63,102 nt of DNA. Origin: Candidatus Poseidoniales archaeon. GTDB taxonomy: Archaea; Thermoplasmatota; Poseidoniia; Poseidoniales; Poseidoniaceae. How positions within the stretch are numbered: the stretch's first letter is position 1; the number at the start of each line of letters is the position of its first letter. Below, piece by piece: positions 1 through 8,865 of this stretch. Under the pieces are notes generated by a model, which worked only from the letters and a program-made list of their open reading frames with translations, searched no databases and was not told the origin of the DNA. Made by a program: the position numbers and the translations under genes. The stretch lies in assembly GCA_003602475.1 (NCBI GenBank), contig QQSC01000005.1, positions 1 through 63,102 of the forward strand. Direction: 5' to 3'.

Positions 1-2997
1 CTGAACATGTTCCTGAACTCGGCAGAGGATCAATCCTTCGAGAACGGTACCAAGGTCTCCCCGGACTTTATTCTACGTCCACAGGCCGCAAACCGTGAGG
101 ACTTGCACTTTGATGCTGCCAACTTCACCTCCGATGGAAACGTTACCGTGACATTGACACCAGGCACCTACAACCTTGTGTTCAACCGAACAACGGCCAG
201 CGCTGAGAACGCCACCGATTACGACTTGGTGGGAGAAATTGCCTTTGACCAAATTTACATCGCTCTTGATGGTCCAGAGGAACCTCTTCCGGTCCCTCTC
301 CAACACACGTACCGTGTGAACGGCACATTGACCAACACGACTGGAGATGGAATCGCCAACCAATTCCTTCTGTACAACGAGGCCGATGAGCAGTGGTTCA
401 ACGTAGAATCGGACACCAACGGTTCGTTTTCCTCTTACGTCCCGGCAGGCGATTGGGTTGTGATTGTCGCTCCGTTCTTGAACGAAAACACGACGGAAAC
501 CCTCCGTATACCACTTTCCGTTACTGCCGACCAATCAACTCGTATCAACCTCACGTACCAAACCGTAGCAGCGGTTGATGTCTCCGTCCAACTTCTGGAG
601 GACTTGACCGAAAACGAACTGCCCGACAAGACCATCACGGCTGTAAGCCACGATGGTTTCGGGAACATCACGCTTGAACGAACGGATGCAGACGGCAACA
701 CCACAGAAATGATGATGCCAGGTGACTGGAGTTTCTACCTCAACTCAACCATTGGACGGACCATGTGGAGCCTTGACACAAGTGCTACCCCGACCACTGT
801 GACCGACAGCGGCAACGGAACGTTCGACGCCGGTGTTCTTCATGCCTCACTTGAGGTTGAAATTGGCGGCAAGGTCTATTGGGACCTCGATGACGACAAC
901 ACACCCGATGCAACCGAAGGAATTCCGGAATTCAACGTCACCGTGATGGGCAACACCACCACGGTTAGCGAATCTGTGATGACCGACGCTGATGGTGTTT
1001 GGCGCCTCTTCGTCCCCATACGCGACGATTACAACGTCACCGTCATGAAAGACGGTTTTGAGACCGTCTACTACAGCGAAGAAAACGCCTCCGCTTATGT
1101 TGTTCTGGACAGCCCAGATTCCCGTGACATTGAAGTCAGTGCTGGATCGGTTGTTGTGACTGGAACGGTTACCGATTCTGTGGACGCCAGCCGCCTCATT
1201 GATGCGAGCATCACGCTCTATCCAGTTGCAGGTGTGGAACGAGACGCTGTTGTGGTGACCGCTACCATGAACGGTTCCACCCTCGAATGGAACGCCTTGA
1301 TTCAACCCGGTGAATGGGTGGTCATGGTGGCCGAAGCCAACCCCGGTTTCAATGGGGGCGGCGTTGCCTACGGATTGCTTGACGCTACCGTTGCCAACGG
1401 TGGCAACATCAGTTTGGTGATGGCTCTTGGTGGCTATGTGAGTCTCGATACCCTTTGGCTTGATGTCAACCAAGGCGAACACCATGCCGGTTCATCCGAC
1501 GCTGGTTACGATTTGATTGACGAGCCTGTTGAAATTGAAGTGACGTACGATGAAATGTCATGGATGGTGACGGTCCCAACCAACGGAACGTTGGACCAAT
1601 TGTTCCCTGAAGGAGCAGTTGCATACGACTCAGAGTTCATCACCACCCAACATTCCACGAACCTATCCATGGAATACTACGGCGGTCAGAACGTGAACGT
1701 CCTGTCGGACACGACCATTTCATCGGTGCTCCAATACAACCGACGTGTTAACTCGGACTTGGTGGTTGAGCTCGATGCTGATTCCATTGCACCCAACGCA
1801 CTGCTGGTTGACGAGGAGGATCGCCATCTGATGGCCATTGTATCGACTTCCAACGCTTCGATGTTCAACGACATCACCGTTGACATCACCGTTACTTACA
1901 ATGGAACTGAAACCATGGACATCTTCGACGTTACCGGACAAATGGGTCTTGCACAAGATTCAGAACTCTGGTCGGTTCAAGTGTGGAACGAGACCAGCGA
2001 AGAATACGAAGATTCGATCGAGATTGCTCTCGGAGTCGGTGATGACGACACCTCTGCGGTGTTGTCCAAGACGGTTACTTTGCAGATTTCTCTCCCAGAC
2101 GTAGAGGCTGCATGGCACCTTGAAGACGCTCATCGAGTGACGCTACGGATGGAAACCGAACTCGGAGAGGCCACGACCCTCTCGTTGAAGGTGGAAGTTC
2201 CACAAACGTTCGGACTCGAAGTCTCGCAAGAATCCGACACCCTCGGTATCGGAGCCCTTGTGGAGCGTCGCTTCTCGGTTGATGTGACCAACACAGGCAA
2301 CGGCCAAGACACGTTCAACGTGGAAATTGGTTCGGCTGTTCCAGACGACTGGTCCATCACCGGCGGTGGTGACTTGACGCTTGCTAAGGGCGAAACACGA
2401 AGTTCGCTCTTCACGGCATTTGCTCCAGAATCGTTCACAGAAGGCGAATTCCCACTGACCATCCGAGTCACAAGCGAAGATGGCACCAGCACAGATGAAG
2501 TGACCCTTGACGTACAATCCGCTCGAATCACCCTTGAGGTCAATCAAGGAGCCATCGCCACGGCTTCTGATCAATACACCAAGGAAGAAGGGTCGGTGCG
2601 GGTTCCTGTCCGGAACACTGGATTCCTCGATGCTCCAAGTGTGTTCGTCTACCTTACGGACGAAAACACCGGAGATGAGATGCAGATGAACATTGAAGTT
2701 CCTGCGAATGGAAACGCAACCGCAGTGTTTGAAGGGATTGAGCAAGAAATCCAGGGCAACGCTCGTTACACAGTTCGCATTGACGTGCAAGGCGTTGAAG
2801 CCGAATTCCTTGACGCCATCCTTGTTGACGGTGAAGTGGACGACGACGGCACGTTTGATTTCTCGATTGAATACAACCCTCGCACAAGTTCTGATGGCGA
2901 CTCACCATGGCTCACGCTGGTCATCGTTGTTCTCGGTGCTTTGGTGATTTTCGGTGGTCTTCGAACCGCCCGCAGTCGAAGCAACAATCGGTTCTGA
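1..2997 (+). CDS. Large exported beta-rich surface protein, 5' truncated
   Basis: The reading frame is open to the left edge and begins inside a folded beta domain with no signal peptide, so the N-terminus lies outside the window. The visible 998 residues hold several carboxypeptidase-regulatory-like/SdrD-like beta-sandwich repeats (about residues 100-160, 190-250, 285-350, 375-450 counting from the first Met), many Asn-x-Ser/Thr sites, then an NEW3/CARDB-type domain with the motif VTNTGNGQDTFNV (about 755-840) and a last beta domain. A single membrane helix lies at about 967-986, followed by a short basic tail (RTARSRSNNRF), which predicts an outside-facing protein anchored at its C-terminus. 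The role is unknown; adhesion or substrate binding is inferred. The subtilisin gene begins about 60 bases downstream on the same strand. Confidence 0.8.
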   Translation: MNMFLNSAEDQSFENGTKVSPDFILRPQAANREDLHFDAANFTSDGNVTVTLTPGTYNLVFNRTTASAENATDYDLVGEIAFDQIYIALDGPEEPLPVPLQHTYRVNGTLTNTTGDGIANQFLLYNEADEQWFNVESDTNGSFSSYVPAGDWVVIVAPFLNENTTETLRIPLSVTADQSTRINLTYQTVAAVDVSVQLLEDLTENELPDKTITAVSHDGFGNITLERTDADGNTTEMMMPGDWSFYLNSTIGRTMWSLDTSATPTTVTDSGNGTFDAGVLHASLEVEIGGKVYWDLDDDNTPDATEGIPEFNVTVMGNTTTVSESVMTDADGVWRLFVPIRDDYNVTVMKDGFETVYYSEENASAYVVLDSPDSRDIEVSAGSVVVTGTVTDSVDASRLIDASITLYPVAGVERDAVVVTATMNGSTLEWNALIQPGEWVVMVAEANPGFNGGGVAYGLLDATVANGGNISLVMALGGYVSLDTLWLDVNQGEHHAGSSDAGYDLIDEPVEIEVTYDEMSWMVTVPTNGTLDQLFPEGAVAYDSEFITTQHSTNLSMEYYGGQNVNVLSDTTISSVLQYNRRVNSDLVVELDADSIAPNALLVDEEDRHLMAIVSTSNASMFNDITVDITVTYNGTETMDIFDVTGQMGLAQDSELWSVQVWNETSEEYEDSIEIALGVGDDDTSAVLSKTVTLQISLPDVEAAWHLEDAHRVTLRMETELGEATTLSLKVEVPQTFGLEVSQESDTLGIGALVERRFSVDVTNTGNGQDTFNVEIGSAVPDDWSITGGGDLTLAKGETRSSLFTAFAPESFTEGEFPLTIRVTSEDGTSTDEVTLDVQSARITLEVNQGAIATASDQYTKEEGSVRVPVRNTGFLDAPSVFVYLTDENTGDEMQMNIEVPANGNATAVFEGIEQEIQGNARYTVRIDVQGVEAEFLDAILVDGEVDDDGTFDFSIEYNPRTSSDGDSPWLTLVIVVLGALVIFGGLRTARSRSNNRF

Positions 2998-3055
2998 GCA
3001 TCTTTTCCCCGAAGTGGGAACAAGGGTTCTTGAGTCGGAAGGATGGTGTGTCCAC

Positions 3056-4270
3056 ATGAACGATCTTCAGGGAGTGAAATACCTCCCTGAACCAACCGAT
3101 CGGAGCATGGTTTCAGCGGTTGACGCAAGCGTTGTGGATCACGAATCCGGTTGGCGCTCCGAAGTCATGGGTTGGGCTCCTCAAGAAGTCCGCCCGGTCG
3201 GTCATGCCCGTCGCTCAACGATCACTGCAGGCACACTGGTTCTCTCCGTGTTGATGGTTGCTTTGGGCCTCATTGCGTGGCAGAATCAGTGGTACGTGAT
3301 CGAACTGCCACTGCCCGATTCAGAGTGGGCGTTTGAAACGACCGACATTCGCGAACTGCAGGACATGGGGCTTACTGGGGAAGGCGTCCGTCTCTGCATG
3401 GTGGACACCGGCATTGATGCCCAACACGAGGCTTTTTCTTCCGCTAGCATTGATTTCCGAGATCTCGTTGGTGGTTCTACGGACCCGGTGGATTACGGAA
3501 CGGTGGCTCATGGGACGCTGATGTCTGGCCTGATGTTGTCCACCACCCACCAGATTGGAGTAGCGCCCAACGTCACGTTTGCAATGGTCGCCGCATTGAG
3601 TTCCGGTGAAGGCGATGAAAACAGCGGAAGCGACGACGATGTGGCCGATGCCATCCGTTGGTGTCAATTTGAGTTTCAAGCCGACATCATTTCCCTCTCA
3701 TTGGGTGGGGAGTCGGCTGGTGTAGGCGAACGAGAAGGTGCCAGCTCATCGGCCACGAGACAAGCCACCGATGCAGGTGTCTATGTCATCGCTGCTGCTG
3801 GAAACGACGGAGGCCCGGACGACGATGGTGACGTGGCTTCTCCGGGAAGTGCTCGATTGGCCATCTCCGTAGGCGCAACCGATCGAGATGGAACGGTTTG
3901 GTCCAATTCATCCCAAGGAGACGCCATGGGTATGAACGGCAGCCCGAGAGATGCTCCCCATCAAAAACCTGAGGTCGTTGCTCCTGGGCAAGCTATTGTG
4001 AGTACGGGTGAGAGCAATCGGTGGTATTCATCGAGTGGAACCTCTGATTCAACGGTCTTTGTCGCCGGTTCTTTGGCCCTCATTCTGGAGTCACATCCTC
4101 ATTTGAAACCGCAACCATCCGGCAATTCATCGTGCCTTGAACTTGTCAAGGAGGCATTGATGACGTCATCTCAGGGAGACACCAACCAAGGTCATGATCC
4201 GAGAAACGGTTATGGTTTGCTCAATGCAGTTGGATGGCATAACGCGCTCTCAAACAGCGAACAGTGCTGA
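3056..4270 (+). CDS. Membrane-anchored subtilisin-like (S8) serine protease
   Basis: From the Met at 3056 the product is 404 residues. An open frame extends further upstream into the previous gene, but 3056 is preferred because GGAAGGA lies about 10 bases before it. A basic cytoplasmic N-terminus of about 55 residues precedes one membrane helix (about 56-75). The peptidase S8 fold follows, with catalytic Asp117 in MVDTGID, His152 in AHGTLMSG, oxyanion Asn250 in AAGNDGG and Ser330 in SSGTSDSTVFVAG. The Ser motif departs from the usual GTSMAxP. No pro-domain is obvious between helix and catalytic domain. It probably cleaves proteins on the cell exterior while tethered by its N-terminus. It follows another surface protein gene on the same strand. 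Confidence 0.88.
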   Translation: MNDLQGVKYLPEPTDRSMVSAVDASVVDHESGWRSEVMGWAPQEVRPVGHARRSTITAGTLVLSVLMVALGLIAWQNQWYVIELPLPDSEWAFETTDIRELQDMGLTGEGVRLCMVDTGIDAQHEAFSSASIDFRDLVGGSTDPVDYGTVAHGTLMSGLMLSTTHQIGVAPNVTFAMVAALSSGEGDENSGSDDDVADAIRWCQFEFQADIISLSLGGESAGVGEREGASSSATRQATDAGVYVIAAAGNDGGPDDDGDVASPGSARLAISVGATDRDGTVWSNSSQGDAMGMNGSPRDAPHQKPEVVAPGQAIVSTGESNRWYSSSGTSDSTVFVAGSLALILESHPHLKPQPSGNSSCLELVKEALMTSSQGDTNQGHDPRNGYGLLNAVGWHNALSNSEQC

Positions 4271-4288
4271 ACTGTGATTCAGATAACG

Positions 4289-4320
4289 GGCCTTTCTTGG
4301 CCTCAGTAGGCCGAAGGCCT
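4289..4320. other. GGCC-rich hairpin cluster after the protease gene
   Basis: Four GGCC copies fall within 32 bases. They can form a stem AGGCC (4308-4312) with GGCCT (4316-4320) and a three-base loop, or GGCC (4299-4302) with GGCC (4309-4312). The cluster sits in the 112-base gap between the subtilisin and the beta-helix protein. There is no strong T-run after it, so a role as transcription terminator or RNA stabiliser is only a guess. Confidence 0.3.
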
Positions 4321-4382
4321 CTGCACCCAATCCCCCTAAAAACCTGAAATTCGCAATGTATGGGTGATACAAAAAGGAGTGA

Positions 4383-7300
4383 ATGATATTCTTATTCAAT
4401 CCACAAGGGCGCAGTATTATATTCTTGATGGGTATGGAGAAAATTGGTGCCTCAATGCTGAATCGTCAGAAATCCAAATCCATCTCACTGGTTCTCCTGT
4501 ACATGCTGTCCATTCTCTTGGGCCTCGCGGCATTGCCCACCGTTCAAGCCGTCAACGAAACAACACAAGGTACCGTGACCGGTGTTGAAACGTGGACGGG
4601 AACGATGAACCTCCAGGGTGACGTGGAGGTTGCTGAAGGTGCGAAACTCATCATCAATGCCGGAACCACCATCAACATCCCACCCGGAAAATACATCGAT
4701 GTCCGTGGCGCCATATGCATTGGAGACACTGCTTGCGGAGCAAGTGCTGGTTCCGCATCGAGTCAAGCCCGTTTTATCTGGTCTGATCCAACCGACACCA
4801 CACGGTACGGGCGTTGCACCAACGATTCATTGGTCCAAGATCTTGACAACATCGACGCTGCTTGCGGATCAGGCATGGTTGTTCGCAACACCATTGACCA
4901 AGCACAAACCTCGATCAAGTTTGCCCACTTTGAAGGGGCCTACGGCTACCCACTCTACATTCAAACGGACAGCGCCGGTTACAAGTACGGCGTGCTGGTC
5001 TTTGACGGCTCAAGCACCACGGTCCAAGGTTTGACCTTCAACGATGTGAACACATCCAACGTGCTGCTCTACAACCTCGCTTCGCCAACCATCAGCGATT
5101 CATCGTTTGTGGTCGGCAACGATGCAAGCTTTGAATCACCCGCCATTCAAGCCTATGGAGCAGGAGCCGGTATCTTCTCGTCGTTCCGAGTCTTGGATTC
5201 AGATTTCACGGGCAACGACGCAAGCTGCGATGATGGTGTGAACGTCATCGATGTTGTCGAATCCTACATTGACCTGTCGAGGTTGAACATTGACCAGAGT
5301 TCATTTGGGGTGATTCTCAAGAAGACATCTGGATCCATCACCAACTCCACGATCAATGTCGAATGCAGCGGTATCAACACCAACGGTTTCAAATCCACCG
5401 GGTTGATTGAACACACCCTCTATGTCAACGACAACGTCATCACAACCACCGACCTTGCGGGGCTCACCGCTTACGACAACGCCAAAGTCGTTGCCCACAG
5501 GAACGAGATATCAGGTGCAGCGTCCGGTTCAGGTGTTGGTATCCGATCCTCCCAGGTTGAACTCGTCGACAACACGATTGGACCTGTTGAAGGGTACAAC
5601 GGACTGTGGATTTACGGCGCTTCCGATGTGACCGCCATCGGAAACACGATTCAAGACACCGGTGCTGAACCTGTGTTGATGGGTGAATACCACATTGACG
5701 ACCAAGGCTGGAGCGGCTTCGCACAATACTTGCTCCCGGCTCGTCTTTACCTTGACAACAACATCATCTCAAACGTCTCCGGAACCTGCACGGCCAACGT
5801 GTATGACGGTGAATTCGATTGTCCAGCAATCCACGTCTTCAGAACTTCAGCCACCATTGTCAACAACACCATCAGCGGAAACACCGGGGACATCATTCGT
5901 GCTACTGGAGCCATCGTTAACGTGCAAGGCAACACGGGTGATTCACTCGGCGGTTTTGCCGGCAACATCAGCGTTCACGACAACAACCAAAACACCCGTG
6001 TTGGTTCCATCGGTTACTTCTCTGGCAACACATGGACTGGTGTGTCCCAAGTTTACAACATCACCGAATCCCGTGTGACGGTCCAATCGGAGCAAATTCC
6101 TTCCCCTGGCAACGGTGAACTGTATCCCGTTAATCTTCAGTGGCTCAGCAACGAATGCCCCTACGTCCAGAACGCTTGCATTAGCGTTCCACCCACCTCA
6201 ATCATGCCTCCACGAGGGATGCCAATGGCACTCGAACTCGTGCAAAACGCCACGGTCTTCTCCTTTGCAGACCTCGCAAACTTCGATACCAGCATGATTC
6301 ACGTGCAGAATCAAAATTCAGCATGGGGTTCTCAAATTCAGGAAGGTGAACTTGTTCGCTATCAGGTGAAGGCGAAGAACTCCAACATGGCTGGCGCCAC
6401 GGTTGTGATCCGTGATGCCACAGGTTTGCCACTGTACGAACTCGAGACCGACGCTTTTGGTTTCACACAACAAGTATCGTTGCCATCCGACTTCATGCTG
6501 GACCACAACTGGAACCACGAAGTTGGTGAGCGATCTGTTGCTGTGCCCGGTTCCAATGACGGCACAGGCCAACCCATTGTGATGGACGAAGATTCCTGTG
6601 CAGACGGGATTGACAACGACGGAGACACGCTCGTTGACGGCGACGATGCAGACTGCCTAAACGGCCGCGAACTCCCGTTCTACACCGTCGATGCCTACAA
6701 GTTCGGTAGCGGTAAAAAGAACCTCACATTTGTCCTCTCCGGCGAAATTGATGAAATCATCAACCTAGAAAACCTCAGGCCCAGTGTTTCTGTGGACCAA
6801 GCCGACGGTGCTTCCTTCGCAACCAACGTTGTCATCACCGGAGATTCCTACGACGGCATCGACTTGCCCACGACCATTGACTATGTGGAATACGAAAACC
6901 AATTTGGATTGATTCGAAGGGTCGAAGTTCAACCACCCGGTTCACAAGACTGGTACTCAGCCGTTGACACCTCAGGAGCCAACGGTATGCTGACAGCCAC
7001 CAACCATCCGTTCAAGACCTGGTCGTTTACTTGGGACTTGTCGGCCCATCCAGAGGGAGAAGGCGATGTCACCTTCCGTATTCGTTCCTACGACGGTCTT
7101 GACTATTCTCCCGTTCAATCAAGGTTGTACAAACTCAACTTGGTTCCTCCGACCTTGCTTGTTGATGTCCCAACTTCTGGAAGCACACACAGCACGGGTA
7201 GCATTCTGTTCCAAGGGACCGCCGCAGATCCCTATGTTGGCGTTTACCCGCAAGACATTCAGAACATCTGGTTCAAAATCACAGGGCCAGGTTACAACGC

Positions 7301-8846
7301 TACAGTACCTTCTCCAGGTTCAACAAGCTGGTCGTTCAACTGGGATGTCTCTTCCTTGCCAAGTGGTGAATACACTGTCGATGTTTGGGCTGCAGACTCT
7401 GACTTCTGCATTGAATCGCCGGGCCCCGAGGGTGAACCAGGTTCATGCACCATCGAACGACGGGTCCTGACCATTGACAACGAAAACACACCACCTATTC
7501 TTCAAGTTTCATGGGTCGGTGCCATGGACCAATCCAACGGTGGTATTGACGGAGGCACCATCCGTGCTGCTGAAAACACCACGATTTCCGGTGTCGCTCG
7601 CGACGTCGGAGGACAAGTCACACGTGTGGAAATCGGCATTGTGGCGCTCGCTACCGGACTGGAATTGAACGACGGACCCTTGCCAGTAACCCAATTCAAT
7701 CCCGACGGGTCCTGGATGACGACATGGGACACATCAGACCTGGTTGACCAACAGGTGTACCAGCTCACCGTCCGTGCTTACGATGGAAGGGATTACTCAG
7801 AGGCCACCGTATGGCGGTTGACCATCTCCAATCCATTGGATGCCAACAATTTGGACCCTGTCTTTGACGAGACCTCATGGCCCGGTACCATCACCATTTT
7901 CTGTGATTCTGAGTCAAACTCATTCGACCGATGCGGTCAAGGTGCTACCATTGACCTCACCCAGTTCTTTTCGGATCCAGACGGCTCAGGTGTCGTTGTT
8001 GACGACCTTGAGTTTTACGTTTATGACAGCCCAGACAATGCAGGTGATGACTTCCACGACCAATACATCCGTTTGACGGCGGATGGTGAAGCGATCTACA
8101 ATCCAGTGGAAACCATTGCACAAACGACCAACAACATTCCGGATTGGTCCCTCAACGGGGTGATGTTCTATGCCGTGGACACCCAAGAATCTCGCAACTA
8201 CTCGTTGCAGGTGAACTTCCTTGTCCGTGCTGTGGCCTTCACCGTTGAACGAGTCGACAGTGGAGAAATCAAGTCCAATGACCCAGCTGAATTCCAAGGA
8301 ACCGGCTTGCCGGGCAGTCAAGTCGTGATTCGCTTCGCAGACGGAAACTCCAGACTCAACGACACGCGTGTCCTCTCCGACGGCACATGGTCCATGCAAC
8401 TGACCAGCGGTCAATTGGGCGATGAAGGTCGTTCTGCAGTGATTTTCGAAATGGACGGTCAAATCTACCAGTTTGCAGGTCAGAACGAGCCCGGTGAATT
8501 CACCGTGGCCGTGGCTTCAGGCGACGGTGCAGGTTCAGGTGTTTTGAACATCGTTTTGCTCGTGCTGGGCGTCCTCGTTCTTCTCGGGGCAGGGGCTTAC
8601 TTCTTCATTGAGTTTGAAGACGTTGTTGACGAAGACGAGTTGACCGCTGATGACAGTCAGCCAGAGGAAGACCCCTACGCATGGGCCAAAGCCAAGCAAA
8701 CACCTGAATTGCCTGCTGCATCACAAGTTGCTGCACCAGCCGTCGCTGCTGAACCTGCTGCACCTGCATCTCAACACCCAGGCTGGTTGTGGGACCAAGG
8801 TTCCAACCAGTGGGTGGCAGATCCCGACTACACTGGCGAACAGTGA
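4383..8846 (+). CDS. Giant exported beta-helix/Ig-like membrane-anchored protein
   Basis: The product is up to 1487 residues. The start at 4383 has AAGGAG just upstream; Met codons at 4434 and 4455 would place the signal peptide (KSISLVLLYMLSILLGLAAL...VQA) nearer the N-terminus and are good alternatives. About residues 60-560 show the short N/D/G-rich repeats of a right-handed parallel beta-helix (NosD/pectate-lyase-like: NNTIS, DNNIIS, GNTIQDTG). Residues 734-765 hold an Asp-rich calcium-type element (CADGIDNDGDTLVDGDD). Several Ig-like/cadherin-like domains follow (about 780-1370). A membrane helix lies at about 1387-1408, then an acidic, Ala/Pro-rich cytoplasmic tail ending in PGWLWDQGSNQWVADPDY. 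This fits a cell-surface polysaccharide-binding or polysaccharide-degrading protein; no catalytic residues are assigned. Confidence 0.85.
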   Translation: MIFLFNPQGRSIIFLMGMEKIGASMLNRQKSKSISLVLLYMLSILLGLAALPTVQAVNETTQGTVTGVETWTGTMNLQGDVEVAEGAKLIINAGTTINIPPGKYIDVRGAICIGDTACGASAGSASSQARFIWSDPTDTTRYGRCTNDSLVQDLDNIDAACGSGMVVRNTIDQAQTSIKFAHFEGAYGYPLYIQTDSAGYKYGVLVFDGSSTTVQGLTFNDVNTSNVLLYNLASPTISDSSFVVGNDASFESPAIQAYGAGAGIFSSFRVLDSDFTGNDASCDDGVNVIDVVESYIDLSRLNIDQSSFGVILKKTSGSITNSTINVECSGINTNGFKSTGLIEHTLYVNDNVITTTDLAGLTAYDNAKVVAHRNEISGAASGSGVGIRSSQVELVDNTIGPVEGYNGLWIYGASDVTAIGNTIQDTGAEPVLMGEYHIDDQGWSGFAQYLLPARLYLDNNIISNVSGTCTANVYDGEFDCPAIHVFRTSATIVNNTISGNTGDIIRATGAIVNVQGNTGDSLGGFAGNISVHDNNQNTRVGSIGYFSGNTWTGVSQVYNITESRVTVQSEQIPSPGNGELYPVNLQWLSNECPYVQNACISVPPTSIMPPRGMPMALELVQNATVFSFADLANFDTSMIHVQNQNSAWGSQIQEGELVRYQVKAKNSNMAGATVVIRDATGLPLYELETDAFGFTQQVSLPSDFMLDHNWNHEVGERSVAVPGSNDGTGQPIVMDEDSCADGIDNDGDTLVDGDDADCLNGRELPFYTVDAYKFGSGKKNLTFVLSGEIDEIINLENLRPSVSVDQADGASFATNVVITGDSYDGIDLPTTIDYVEYENQFGLIRRVEVQPPGSQDWYSAVDTSGANGMLTATNHPFKTWSFTWDLSAHPEGEGDVTFRIRSYDGLDYSPVQSRLYKLNLVPPTLLVDVPTSGSTHSTGSILFQGTAADPYVGVYPQDIQNIWFKITGPGYNATVPSPGSTSWSFNWDVSSLPSGEYTVDVWAADSDFCIESPGPEGEPGSCTIERRVLTIDNENTPPILQVSWVGAMDQSNGGIDGGTIRAAENTTISGVARDVGGQVTRVEIGIVALATGLELNDGPLPVTQFNPDGSWMTTWDTSDLVDQQVYQLTVRAYDGRDYSEATVWRLTISNPLDANNLDPVFDETSWPGTITIFCDSESNSFDRCGQGATIDLTQFFSDPDGSGVVVDDLEFYVYDSPDNAGDDFHDQYIRLTADGEAIYNPVETIAQTTNNIPDWSLNGVMFYAVDTQESRNYSLQVNFLVRAVAFTVERVDSGEIKSNDPAEFQGTGLPGSQVVIRFADGNSRLNDTRVLSDGTWSMQLTSGQLGDEGRSAVIFEMDGQIYQFAGQNEPGEFTVAVASGDGAGSGVLNIVLLVLGVLVLLGAGAYFFIEFEDVVDEDELTADDSQPEEDPYAWAKAKQTPELPAASQVAAPAVAAEPAAPASQHPGWLWDQGSNQWVADPDYTGEQ

Positions 8847-8865
8847 AGCTTGAGGTCGTGAATGC

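Noticed and set aside
2954-3055. Longer N-terminus for the first subtilisin, overlapping the preceding gene
   Set aside because: The extension reads through the end of the upstream gene with no conserved features, while ATG 3056 has a better placed ribosome-binding site.
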